Assembly: GCA_963978545.1 (NCBI GenBank)
Contig: CAXBTE010000026.1
Location: forward strand, 1 to 64,000
From: Linyphia triangularis
Taxonomy: Eukaryota; Arthropoda; Arachnida; Araneae; Linyphiidae
DNA length: 64,000 nucleotides
Direction of reading: 5' to 3'
Shown piece after piece: positions 10,908 through 23,903 of this stretch. Within the stretch, counting starts at the first letter, position 1; the number at the start of each line of letters is the position of its first letter. Both the position numbers and the translations under genes were made by a program. A model generated the notes under the pieces. It worked only from the letters and a program-made list of their open reading frames with translations, was not told where the DNA came from and did no database searches.

Positions 10908-13265
10908 AAGGGGTTAGACTTAGGAAATTTTATGAAAAAATCACTTTTCCAAAAAATTTCTCAAAATGCTTCCAGATTTTGGTTTTAAAATAGAAATATA
11001 GTTTACAGTAACTTTTTATTAAATATGCCCAAGAAAGGACCCTCAAATCGCTTTATAAACCAAGCTGTCGGTATAATTCAGAAAAATCCAAAATAACGCG
11101 TTAACACAGAAATGGAGACGTTTTTGAACGCAATTTTTGAAACTAGTTGGGAATTGTCCGAAATGCTTTAAAATTTTAGCTGTGACCTTAGAGTATTCTC
11201 AAAAGTTACTTTTTATCAAAACTGTTCAAGAAAGGACCCTTATATCGATTTATATCCCAAATTATCGGTAAAATTCAGAAAAATCCAAAATAACGCGTTA
11301 ACACAGAAATAGAGACGATTTTGAAAGCAATTTTTAAAACTAGCTGGGAATTGTCCGAAATGCTTTGAAAATGATCAAAAGTAACTTTTTATAAAAACTG
11401 TCAAGAAAGGACCCTTAAATCGCTTTATAGCCCAAACTGTCGGTAAAATTCAGAAAAATCCAAAATAACGCGTTAACACAGAAATAGAGACGATTTTGAA
11501 CGATATTTTTAAAACTAGCTGGGAATTGTCCGAAATGCTTTGAAAATGCTCAAGAGTTACTTTTTATCAAAACTGTCAAGAAAGGACCCTTAAATCGCTT
11601 TATAGCCCAAACTGTCGGTAAAATTCAGAAAAATCCAAAATAACGCGTTAACACAGAAATAGAGACGATTTTGAAAGCAATTTTTAAAACTAGCTGGGAA
11701 TTGTCCGAAATGCTTTGAAAATGCTCAAAAGTAACTTTTTATCAAAACTGTCAAGAAAGGACCCTTTAATCGCTTTATAGCCCAAACTGTTGGTAGAATT
11801 CCGAAAAATCCAAAATAACGCGTTAACACAGAAATAGAGACGGTTTTGAACGCAATTTCTGAAACTAGCTGGGAATTGTCCGAAATGCTTTAAAATTTTA
11901 GCTGTGACCTAAGAGTATGCTTAAAAGTTACTTTTTATCAAAACTGTTCAAGAAAGGACCCTTAAATCGATTTATAGCCTAAACTGTCGGTAAAATTCAG
12001 AAAAATCCAAAATAACGCGTTAACACAGAAATAGAGACGATTTTGAACGATATTTTTCAAACTAGCTGGGAATTGTCCGAAATGCTTTGAAAATGCTCAA
12101 GAGTTACTTTTTATCAAAACTGTCAAGAAAGAAGCCTTAAATCGCTTTATAGGCCAAACTGTCGGTAAAATTCAGAAAAATCCAAAATAACGCGTTAACA
12201 CAGAAATAGAGACGATTTTGAACGATATTTTTAAAACTAGCTGGGAATTGTCCGAAATGCTTTGAAAATGCTCAAGAGTTACTTTTTATCAAAACTGTCA
12301 AGAAAGGACCCTTAAATCGCTTTATAGCCCAAACTGTCGGTAAAATTCAGAAAAATCCAAAATAACGCGTTAACACAGAAATAGAGACGATTTTGAAAGC
12401 AATTTTTAAAACTAGCTGGGAATTGTCCGAAATGCTTTGAAAATGCTCAAAAGTAACTTTTTATCAAAACTGTCAAGAAAGGACCCTTTAATCGCTTTAT
12501 AGCCCAAACTGTTGGTAGAATTCCGAAAAATCCAAAATAACGCGTTAACACAGAAATAGAGACGGTTTTGAACGCAATTTCTGAAACTAGCTGGGAATTG
12601 TCCGAAATGCTTTAAAATTTTAGCTGTGACCTAAGAGTATGCTTAAAAGTTACTTTTTATCAAAACTGTTCAAGAAAGGACCCTTAAATCGATTTATAGC
12701 CTAAACTGTCGGTAAAATTCAGAAAAATCCAAAATAACGCGTTAACACAGAAATAGAGACGATTTTGAACGATATTTTTAAAACTAGCTGGGAAATGTCC
12801 GAAATGCTTTGAAAATGCTCAATAGTTACTTTTTATCAAAACTGTTCAAGAAAAGACCCTTAAATCGATTTATAGCCCAATCTGTCGGGAAAATTCAGTA
12901 AAATCCAAAATAACGCGTTAGCACAGAAATAGAGACGGTTTTGAACGAAATTTTGGAATTTAGCTGGGAAATGTCCGAAATGTGTCAAATTTAGCTGTTA
13001 ACATAGGAGAATGCTTAAGAGTTACTTTTTATCAAAACTATCCAAGAAAGGTCCCTTAAATCGCTTTATAGCCCAAACTGTCGTTAAAATTCAAAAAAAT
13101 CCAAAATAACGCGTTTGCTCAGAAATGGAGACGATTTTGTACGAAATTTTGAAACTAGCTGGGAAATTTTAGTTGAAGACCTGAAATATGTTTTATATTC
13201 ATATTCTGTCGAAATTTGACTGAAAAAATAATTTTTTGAATTTTCAAATTTTTCGAAATTTTTCA
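10908..13265 (+). repeat. C block 2 (2358 bp, 12 monomer anchors)
   Basis: ACGCG anchors lie at 11096, 11293, 11468, 11643, 11818, 12015, 12190, 12365, 12540, 12737, 12913 and 13109, so steps are 197, 175, 175, 175, 197, 175, 175, 175, 197, 176 and 196 bp. The 197-bp monomers contain an extra stretch (AAAATTTTAGCTGTGACC) and CTGTTCAAG rather than CTGTCAAG. A GAATTC site occurs in the monomers with TTGGTAGAATTCCG, at about 11796 and 722 bp later. The last 110 bp or so return to A-tail sequence. The block is non-coding; a 60-codon minus-strand frame at its end starts at TTG and is not credible as a gene. Confidence 0.94.
11293..12736 (+). repeat. 722-bp monomer tetramer, two tandem copies, in C2
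   Basis: Two blocks of four monomers (175+175+175+197 bp) lie at 11293-12014 and 12015-12736. The last three monomers of each match closely in order: GAACGATATTTTTAAAAC, then GAAAGCAATTTTTAAAAC with TTGGTAGAATTCCG, then ACGGTTTTGAACGCAATTTC. The first monomer differs between copies (GAAAGCAA and GATCAAAAG against GAACGATATTTTTC and GCTCAAGAG). This is a higher-order repeat nested in the C block. It is present in C2 to C6 and reduced in C1. Confidence 0.87.
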
Positions 13266-13923
13266 AAGGGGTTAGACTTAGGAAATTTTATGAAAAAATC
13301 ACTTTTCCAAAAAATAATTTTTTGAATTTTCAAATTTTTCGAAATTTTTCAAAGGGGTTAGTCTTAGGAAATTTTATGAAAAAATCACTTTTCCAAAAAA
13401 TAATTTTTTGAATTTTCAAATTTTTCAAAGGGGTTAGCCTTAGGAAATTTTATGAAAAAATCACTTTTCCAAAAAATAATTTTTTGAATTTTCAAATTTT
13501 TCGAAATTTTTCAAAGGGGTTAGTCTTAGGAAATTTTATGAAAAAATCACTTTTCCAAAAAATAATTTTTTGAATTTTCAAATTTTTCAAAGGGGTTAGC
13601 CTAAGGAAATTTCATGAAAAAATCACTTTTCCAAAAAATAATTTTTTGAATTTTCAAATTTTTCAAAGGGGTTAGCCTTAGGAAATTTTATGAAAAAATC
13701 ACTTTTCCAAAAAATAATTTTTTGAATTTTCAAATTTTTCGAAATTTTTCAAAGGGGTTAGTCTTAGGAAATTTTATGAAAAAATCACTTTTCCAAAAAA
13801 TAATTTTTTGAATTTTCAAATTTTTCGAAATTTTTGAAAGGGGTTAGCCTTGGGAAATTTTATGAAAAAATCACTTTTCCAAAAATTAATTTTTTGAATT
13901 TTCAAATTTTTCGAAATTTTTCA
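13266..13923 (+). repeat. Mini array, right flank of C2 (8 minis)
   Basis: Starts are 13266, 13352, 13428, 13514, 13590, 13666, 13752 and 13838. The letters after GGGGTTAG run ACTT, TCTT, CCTT, TCTT, CCTAAGG, CCTT, TCTT and CCTTGGG. The order and spacings (86, 76, 86, 76, 76, 86, 86, 86) match those right of C4. The 76-bp members lack one copy of the near-repeat GAAATTTTTC at the tail. Confidence 0.92.
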
Positions 13924-15254
13924 AAGGGGTTAGCCTTAGGAAATTTTATGAAAAAATCACTTTTCCAAAAAACTGCTCAAAATGCTTCCAGATTTTGGTT
14001 TTAAAATAGAAATATGATTTGCAGTCACTTTATTTCAAATCTGCCCAATAAAGGACCCTTAATTCAGTTTATAGCCCAAAATGTAGGTAAAATTCAGAAA
14101 TTTTCAGTGTTTGAAATGCAGTCCTTTTTTGGGATCAACTTTCGACCCCCTTAATATTTAGTGGTTGTTAAGATTTTCGTTTTTAAGAATCTCCTATTAA
14201 TGAACTTCAATGTTGCCAAGTTACAACATTGTGCTCCCAAAACTCTCTGTGTAAAAATTATGTATGTGTACCACTGAAAAAAACAACTTTGCAAATTTTG
14301 ACCCCCTTAATATTTTGTGGTTGTTAAGATTTTCGTTTTTAAGAATCTCCTATAGAAGACCTTAAATGTGGCCAAGTTACAATACTGTGCTCCAAATACA
14401 CTATGAGTAAAAATTCAAAAACTGTAAAATCAATGTATTTTCAAAGGGAAATTTTGAACTTTGAAAATAGTGGCTCAAATGCTACCAAATTTTTTTTGGG
14501 GACCTGAAATATGTTTTATATTCATATTCTGTCCAAATGTGACTGAAAAAATAATTTTTTGAATTTTCAAATTTTTCGAAATTTTTCAAAGGGGTTAGCC
14601 TTAGGAAATTTTATGAAAAAATCACTTTTCCAAAAAATGGCTCAAAATGCTTCCAGATTTTGGTTTTAAAATAGAAATATGATTTGCAGTCACTTTATTT
14701 CAAATCTGCCCAAAAAAGGACCCTTTAATTCAGTTTATAGCCCAAAATGTAGGTAAAATTCAGAAATTTTCAGTGTTTGAAATGCAGTCCTTTCTTGGGA
14801 TCAACTTTCGACCCCCTTAATATTTAGTGGTTGTTAAGATTTTCATTTTTAAGAATCTCCTATTAATGAACTTCAATGTGGCCAAGTCACAACATTGTGC
14901 TCCCAAAACTCTCTGTGTAAAAATTATGTATGTGTACCACTGAAAAAAACAACTTTGCAAATTTTGACCCCCTTAATATTTTGTGGTTGTTAAGATTTTC
15001 GTTTTTAAGAATCTCCTATAGAAGACCTTAAATGTGGCCAAGTTACAATACTGTGCTCCAAATACACTATGAGTAAAAATTCAAAAACTGTAAAATCAAT
15101 GTATTTTCAAAGGGAAATTTTGAACTTTGAAAATAGTGGCTCAAATGCTACCAAATTTTTTTTGGGGACCTGAAATATGTTTTATATTCATATTCTGTCC
15201 AAATGTGACTGAAAAAATAATTTTTTGAATTTTCAAATTTTTCGAAATTTTTCA

Positions 15255-17249
15255 AAGGGGTTAGCCTTAGGAAATTTTATGAAAAAATCACTTTTCCAAA
15301 AAATGGCTCAAAATGCTTCCAGATTTTGGTTTTAAAATAGAAATATGATTTGCAGTCACTTTATTTCAAATCTGCCCAATAAAGGACCCTTAATTCAGTT
15401 TATAGCCCAAAATGTAGGTAAAATTCAGAAATTTTCAGTGTTTGAAATGCAGTCCTTTTTTGGGATCAACTTTCGACCCCCTTAATATTTAGTGGTTGTT
15501 AAGATTTTCGTTTTTAAGAATCTCCTATTAATGAACTTCAATGTTGCCAAGTTACAACATTGTGCTCCCAAAACTCTCTGTGTAAAAATTATGTATGTGT
15601 ACCACTGAAAAAAACAACTTTGCAAATTTTGACCCCCTTAATATTTTGTGGTTGTTAAGATTTTCGTTTTTAAGAATCTCCTATAGAAGACCTTAAATGT
15701 GGCCAAGTTACAATACTGTGCTCCAAATACACTATGAGTAAAAATTCAAAAACTGTAAAATCAATGTATTTTCAAAGGGAAATTTTGAACTTTGAAAATA
15801 GTGGTTCAAATGCTACCAAATTTTTTTTGGGGACCTGAAATATGTTTTATTATCATATTCTGTCCAAATGTGACTGAAAAAATAATTTTTTGAATTTTCA
15901 AATTTTTCGAAATTTTTCAAAGGGGTTAGCCTTAGGAAATTTTATGAAAAAATCACTTTTCCAAAAAATGGCTCAAAATGCTTCCAGATTTTGGTTTTAA
16001 AATAGAAATATGATTTGCAGTCACTTTATTTCAAATCTGCCCAATAAAGGACCCTTAATTCAGTTTATAGCCCAAAATGTAGGTAAAATTCAGAAATTTT
16101 CAGTGTTTGAAATGCAGTCCTTTTTTGGGATCAACTTTCGACCCCCTTAATATTTAGTGGTTGTTAAGATTTTCGTTTTTAAGAATCTCCTATTAATGAA
16201 CTTCAATGTTGCCAAGTTACAACATTGTGCTCCCAAAACTCTCTGTGTAAAAATTATGTATGTGTACCACTGAAAAAAACAACTTTGCAAATTTTGACCC
16301 CCTTAATATTTTGTGGTTGTTAAGATTTTCGTTTTTAAGAATCTCCTATAGAAGACCTTAAATGTGGCCAAGTAACAATACTGTGCTCCAAATACACTAT
16401 GAGTAAAAATTCAAAAACTGTAAAATCAATGTATTTTCAAAGGGAAATTTTGAACTTTGAAAATAGTGGCTCAAATGCTACCAAATTTTTTTTGGGGACC
16501 TGAAATATGTTTTATATTCATATTCTGTCCAAATGTGACTGAAAAAATAATTTTTTGAATTTTCAAATTTTTCGAAATTTTTCAAAGGGGTTAGCCTTAG
16601 GAAATTTTATGAAAAAATCACTTTTCCAAAAAATGGCTCAAATGCTTCCAGATTTTGGTTTTAAAATAGAAATATGATTTGCAGTCACTTTATTTCAAAT
16701 CTGCCCAAAAAAGGACCCTTTAATTCAGTTTATAGCCCAAAATGTAGGTAAAATTCAGAAATTTTCAGTGTTTGAAATGCAGTCCTTTTTTGGGATCAAC
16801 TTTCGACCCCCTTAATATTTAGTGGTTGTTAAGATTTTCATTTTTAAGAATCTCCTATTAATGAACTTCAATGTGGCCAAGTCACAACATTGTGCTCCCA
16901 AAACTCTCTGTGTAAAAATTATGTATGTGTACCACTGAAAAAAACAACTTTGCAAATTTTGACCCCCTTAATATTTTGTGGTTGTTAAGATTTTCGTTTT
17001 TAAGAATCTCCTATAGAAGACCTTAAATGTGGCCAAGTTACAATACTGTGCTCCAAATACACTATGAGTAAAAATTCAAAAACTGTAAAATCAATGTATT
17101 TTCAAAGGGAAATTTTGAACTTTGAAAATAGTGGCTCAAATGCTACCAAATTTTTTTTGGGGACCTGAAATATGTTTTATATTCATATTCTGTCCAAATG
17201 TGACTGAAAAAATAATTTTTTGAATTTTCAAATTTTTCGAAATTTTTCA
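15255..17249 (+). repeat. A-unit trimer (higher-order repeat)
   Basis: Three units follow in the order T1 with GTGGTTCAAATG, T1 with AAGTAACAATAC, then A2. The third has a one-base loss (ATGGCTCAAATGCTTCC instead of GGCTCAAAATGC), so the trimer is 1995 bp. The same trimer with the same one-base loss is found at 31365-33359, exactly 16110 bp away. Confidence 0.82.
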
Positions 17250-17914
17250 AAGGGGTTAGCCTTAGGAAATTTTATGAAAAAATCACTTTTCCAAAAAATG
17301 GCTCAAAATGCTTCCAGATTTTGGTTTTAAAATAGAAATATGATTTGCAGTCACTTTATTTCAAATCTGCCCAATAAAGGACCCTTAATTCAGTTTATAG
17401 CCCAAAATGTAGGTAAAATTCAGAAATTTTCAGTGTTTGAAATGCAGTCCTTTTTTGGGATCAACTTTCGACCCCCTTAATATTTAGTGGTTGTTAAGAT
17501 TTTCGTTTTTAAGAATCTCCTATTAATGAACTTCAATGTTGCCAAGTTACAACATTGTGCTCCCAAAACTCTCTGTGTAAAAATTATGTATGTGTACCAC
17601 TGAAAAAAACAACTTTGCAAATTTTGACCCCCTTAATATTTTGTGGTTGTTAAGATTTTCGTTTTTAAGAATCTCCTATAGAAGACCTTAAATGTGGCCA
17701 AGTTACAATACTGTGCTCCAAATACACTATGAGTAAAAATTCAAAAACTGTAAAATCAATGTATTTTCAAAGGGAAATTTTGAACTTTGAAAATAGTGGC
17801 TCAAATGCTACCAAATTTTTTTTGGGGACCTGAAATATGTTTTATATTCATATTCTGTCCAAATGTGACTGAAAAAATAATTTTTTGAATTTTCAAATTT
17901 TTCGAAATTTTTCA

Positions 17915-20900
17915 AAGGGGTTAGCCTTAGGAAATTTTATGAAAAAATCACTTTTCCAAAAAATGGCTCAAAATGCTTCCAGATTTTGGTTTTAAAATAG
18001 AAATATGATTTGCAGTCACTTTATTTCAAATCTGCCCAATAAAGGACCCTTAATTCAGTTTATAGCCCAAAATGTAGGTAAAATTCAGAAATTTTCAGTG
18101 TTTGAAATGCAGTCCTTTTTTGGGATCAACTTTCGACCCCCTTAATATTTAGTGGTTGTTAAGATTTTCGTTTTTAAGAATCTCCTATTAATGAACTTCA
18201 ATGTTGCCAAGTTACAACATTGTGCTCCCAAAACTCTCTGTGTAAAAATTATGTATGTGTACCACTGAAAAAAACAACTTTGCAAATTTTGACCCCCTTA
18301 ATATTTTGTGGTTGTTAAGATTTTCGTTTTTAAGAATCTCCTATAGAAGACCTTAAATGTGGCCAAGTTACAATACTGTGCTCCAAATACACTATGAGTA
18401 AAAATTCAAAAACTGTAAAATCAATGTATTTTCAAAGGGAAATTTTGAACTTTGAAAATAGTGGTTCAAATGCTACCAAATTTTTTTTGGGGACCTGAAA
18501 TATGTTTTATATTCATATTCTGTCCAAATGTGACTGAAAAAATAATTTTTTGAATTTTCAAATTTTTCGAAATTTTTCAAAGGTGTTAGCCTTAGGAAAT
18601 TTTATGAAAAAATCACTTTTCCAAAAAATGGCTCAAAATGCTTCCAGATTTTGGTTTTAAAATAGAAATATGATTTGCAGTCACTTTATTTCAAATCTGC
18701 CCAATAAAGGACCCTTAATTCAGTTTATAGCCCAAAATGTAGGTAAAATTCAGAAATTTTCAGTGTTTGAAATGCAGTCCTTTTTTGGGATCAACTTTCG
18801 ACCCCCTTAATATTTAGTGGTTGTTAAGATTTTCGTTTTTAAGAATCTCCTATTAATGAACTTCAATGTTGCCAAGTTACAACATTGTGCTCCCAAAACT
18901 CTCTGTGTAAAAATTATGTATGTGTACCACTGAAAAAAACAACTTTGCAAATTTTGACCCCCTTAATATTTTGTGGTTGTTAAGATTTTCGTTTTTAAGA
19001 ATCTCCTATAGAAGACCTTAAATGTGGCCAAGTAACAATACTGTGCTCCAAATACACTATGAGTAAAAATTCAAAAACTGTAAAATCAATGTATTTTCAA
19101 AGGGAAATTTTGAACTTTGAAAATAGTGGCTCAAATGCTACCAAATTTTTTTTGGGGACCTGAAATATGTTTTATATTCATATTCTGTCCAAATGTGACT
19201 GAAAAAATAATTTTTTGAATTTTCAAATTTTTCGAAATTTTTCAAAGGGGTTAGCCTTAGGAAATTTTATGAAAAAATCACTTTTCCAAAAAATGGCTCA
19301 AAATGCTTCCAGATTTTGGTTTTAAAATAGAAATATGATTTGCAGTCACTTTATTTCAAATCTGCCCAAAAAAGGACCCTTTAATTCAGTTTATAGCCCA
19401 AAATGTAGGTAAAATTCAGAAATTTTCAGTGTTTGAAATGCAGTCCTTTTTTGGGATCAACTTTCGACCCCCTTACTATTTAGTGGTTGTTAAGATTTTC
19501 ATTTTTAAGAATCTCCTATTAATGAACTTCAATGTGGCCAAGTCACAACATTGTGCTCCCAAAACTCTCTGTGTAAAAATTATGTATGTGTACCACTGAA
19601 AAAAACAACTTTGCAAATTTTGACCCCCTTAATATTTTGTGGTTGTTAAGATTTTCGTTTTTAAGAATCTCCTATAGAAGACCTTAAATGTGGCCAAGTT
19701 ACAATACTGTGCTCCAAATACACTATGAGTAAAAATTCAAAAACTGTAAAATCAATGTATTTTCAAAGGGAAATTTTGAACTTTGAAAATAGTGGCTCAA
19801 ATGCTACCAAATTTTTTTTGGGGACCTGAAATATGTTTTATATTCATATTCTGTCCAAATGTGACTGAAAAAATAATTTTTTGAATTTTCAAATTTTTCG
19901 AAATTTTTCAAAGGGGTTAGCCTTAGGAAATTTTATGAAAAAATCACTTTTCCAAAAAATGGCTCAAAATGCTTCCAGATTTTGGTTTTAAAATAGAAAT
20001 ATGATTTGCAGTCACTTTATTTCAAATCTGCCCAATAAAGGACCCTTAATTCAGTTTATAGCCCAAAATGTAGGTAAAATTCAGAAATTTTCAGTGTTTG
20101 AAATGCAGTCCTTTTTTGGGATCAACTTTCGACCCCCTTAATATTTAGTGGTTGTTAAGATTTTCGTTTTTAAGAATCTCCTATTAATGAACTTCAATGT
20201 TGCCAAGTTACAACATTGTGCTCCCAAAACTCTCTGTGTAAAAATTATGTATGTGTACCACTGAAAAAAACAACTTTGCAAATTTTGACCCCCTTAATAT
20301 TTTGTGGTTGTTAAGATTTTCGTTTTTAAGAATCTCCTATAGAAGACCTTAAATGTGGCCAAGTTACAATACTGTGCTCCAAATACACTATGAGTAAAAA
20401 TTCAAAAACTGTAAAATCAATGTATTTTCAAAGGGAAATTTTGAACTTTGAAAATAGTGGTTCAAATGCTACCAAATTTTTTTTGGGGACCTGAAATATG
20501 TTTTATATTCATATTCTGTCCAAATGTGACTGAAAAAATAATTTTTTGAATTTTCAAATTTTTCGAAATTTTTCAAAGGGGTTAGCCTTAGGAAATTTTA
20601 TGAAAAAATCACTTTTCCAAAAAATGGCTCAAAATGCTTCCAGATTTTGGTTTTAAAATAGAAATATGATTTGCAGTCACTTTATTTCAAATCTGCCCAA
20701 TAAAGGACCCTTAATTCAGTTTATAGCCCAAAATGTAGGTAAAATTCAGAAATTTTCAGTGTTTGAAATGCAGTCCTTTTTTGGGATCAACTTTCGACCC
20801 CCTTAATATTTAGTGGTTGTTAAGATTTTCGTTTTTAAGAATCTCCTATTAATGAACTTCAATGTTGCCAAGTTACAACATTGTGCTCCCAAAACTCTCT

Positions 20901-21906
20901 GTGTAAAAATTATGTATGTGTACCACTGAAAAAAACAACTTTGCAAATTTTGACCCCCTTAATATTTTGTGGTTGTTAAGATTTTCGTTTTTAAGAATCT
21001 CCTATAGAAGACCTTAAATGTGGCCAAGTAACAATACTGTGCTCCAAATACACTATGAGTAAAAATTCAAAAACTGTAAAATCAATGTATTTTCAAAGGG
21101 AAATTTTGAACTTTGAAAATAGTGGCTCAAATGCTACCAAATTTTTTTTGGGGACCTGAAATATGTTTTATATTCATATTCTGTCCAAATGTGACTGAAA
21201 AAATAATTTTTTGAATTTTCAAATTTTTCGAAATTTTTCAAAGGGGTTAGCCTTAGGAAATTTTATGAAAAAATCACTTTTCCAAAAAATGGCTCAAAAT
21301 GCTTCCAGATTTTGGTTTTAAAATAGAAATATGATTTGCAGTCACTTTATTTCAAATCTGCCCAAAAAAGGACCCTTTAATTCAGTTTATAGCCCAAAAT
21401 GTAGGTAAAATTCAGAAATTTTCAGTGTTTGAAATGCAGTCCTTTTTTGGGATCAACTTTCGACCCCCTTACTATTTAGTGGTTGTTAAGATTTTCATTT
21501 TTAAGAATCTCCTATTAATGAACTTCAATGTGGCCAAGTCACAACATTGTGCTCCCAAAACTCTCTGTGTAAAAATTATGTATGTGTACCACTGAAAAAA
21601 ACAACTTTGCAAATTTTGACCCCCTTAATATTTTGTGGTTGTTAAGATTTTCGTTTTTAAGAATCTTCTATAGAAGACCTTAAATGTGGCCAAGTTACAA
21701 TACTGTGCTCCAAATACACTATGAGTAAAAATTCAAAAACTGTAAAATCAATGTATTTTCAAAGGGAAATTTTGAACTTTGAAAATAGTGGTTCAAATGC
21801 TACCAAATTTTTTTTGGGGACCTGAAATATGTTTTATTATCATATTCTGTCCAAATGTGACTGAAAAAATAATTTTTTGAATTTTCAAATTTTTCGAAAT
21901 TTTTCA
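17915..21906 (+). repeat. Two adjacent A-unit trimers, 1996 bp each
   Basis: Trimers at 17915-19910 and 19911-21906 each read T1 (GTGGTTCAAATG), T1 (AAGTAACAATAC), A2. Both A2 units carry the otherwise unseen CCTTACTATTTAG, so one trimer was copied from the other after that mutation arose. The second A2 unit has since acquired AATCTTCTATAG and a tail of the GTGGTTC/TTTTATTATC type, which indicates recombination with another unit. Confidence 0.84.
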
Positions 21907-23903
21907 AAGGGGTTAGCCTTAGGAAATTTTATGAAAAAATCACTTTTCCAAAAAATGGCTCAAAATGCTTCCAGATTTTGGTTTTAAAATAGAAATATGA
22001 TTTGCAGTCACTTTATTTCAAATCTGCCCAATAAAGGACCCTTAATTCAGTTTATAGCCCAAAATGTAGGTAAAATTCAGAAATTTTCAGTGTTTGAAAT
22101 GCAGTCCTTTTTTGGGATCAACTTTCGACCCCCTTAATATTTAGTGGTTGTTAAGATTTTCGTTTTTAAGAATCTCCTATTAATGAACTTCAATGTTGCC
22201 AAGTTACAACATTGTGCTCCCAAAACTCTCTGTGTAAAAATTATGTATGTGTACCACTGAAAAAAACAACTTTGCAAATTTTGACCCCCTTAATATTTTG
22301 TGGTTGTTAAGATTTTCGTTTTTAAGAATCTCCTATAGAAGACCTTAAATGTGGCCAAGTAACAATACTGTGCTCCAAATACACTATGAGTAAAAATTCA
22401 AAAACTGTATAATCAATGTATTTTCAAAGGGAAATTTTGAACTTTGAAAATAGTGGCTCAAATGCTACCAAATTTTTTTTGGGGACCTGAAATATGTTTT
22501 ATATTCATATTCTGTCCAAATGTGACTGAAAAAATAATTTTTTGAATTTTCAAATTTTTCGAAATTTTTCAAAGGGGTTAGCCTTAGGAAATTTTATGAA
22601 AAAATCACTTTTCCAAAAAATGGCTCAAAATGCTTCCAGATTTTGGTTTTAAAATAGAAATATGATTTGCAGTCACTTTATTTCAAATCTGCCCAAAAAA
22701 GGACCCTTTAATTCAGTTTATAGCCCAAAATGTAGGTAAAATTCAGAAATTTTCAGTGTTTGAAATGCAGTCCTTTTTTGGGATCAACTTTCGAACCCCT
22801 TAATATTTAGTGGTTGTTAAGATTTTCATTTTTAAGAATCTCCTATTAATGAACTTCAATGTGGCCAAGTCACAACATTGTGCTCCCAAAACTCTCTGTG
22901 TAAAAATTATGTATGTGTACCACTGAAAAAAACAACTTTGCAAATTTTGACCCCCTTAATATTTTGTGGTTGTTAAGATTTTCGTTTTTAAGAATCTCCT
23001 ATAGAAGACCTTAAATGTGGCCAAGTTACAATACTGTGCTCCAAATACACTATGAGTAAAAATTCAAAAACTGTAAAATCAATGTATTTTCAAAGGGAAA
23101 TTTTGAACTTTGAAAATAGTGGTTCAAATGCTACCAAATTTTTTTTGGGGACCTGAAATATGTTTTATTATCATATTCTGTCCAAATGTGACTGAAAAAA
23201 TAATTTTTTGAATTTTCAAATTTTTCGAAATTTTTCAAAGGGGTTAGCCTTAGGAAATTTTATGAAAAAATCACTTTTCCAAAAAATGGCTCAAAATGCT
23301 TCCAGATTTTGGTTTTAAAATAGAAATATGATTAGCAGTCACTTTATTTCAAATCTGCCCAAAAAAGGACCCTTTAATTCAGTTTATAGCCCAAAATGTA
23401 GGTAAAATTCAGAAATTTTCAGTGTTTGAAATGCAGTCCTTTTTTGGGATCAACTTTCGACCCCCTTAATATTTAGTGGTTGTTAAGATTTTCATTTTTA
23501 AGAATCTCCTATTAATGAACTTCAATGTGGCCAAGTCACAACATTGTGCTCCCAAAACTCTCTGTGTAAAAATTATGTATGTGTACCACTGAAAAAAACA
23601 ACTTTGCAAATTTTGACCCCCTTAATATTTTGTGGTTGTTAAGATTTTCGTTTTTAAGAATCTCCTATAGAAGACCTTAAATGTGGCCAAGTTACAATAC
23701 TGTGCTCCAAATACACTATGAGTAAAAATTCAAAAACTGTAAAATCAATGTATTTTCAAAGGGAAATTTTGAACTTTGAAAATAGTGGCTCAAATGCTAC
23801 CAAATTTTTTTTGGGGACCTGAAATATGTTTTATATTCATATTCTGTCCAAATGTGACTGAAAAAATAATTTTTTGAATTTTCAAATTTTTCGAAATTTT
23901 TCA

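Noticed and set aside
11096..13109. CENP-B box in the C monomers
   Set aside because: I looked for a TTCG...CGGG-type motif around CTAGCTGGGAATTGTCCGAAATG and found no convincing match.
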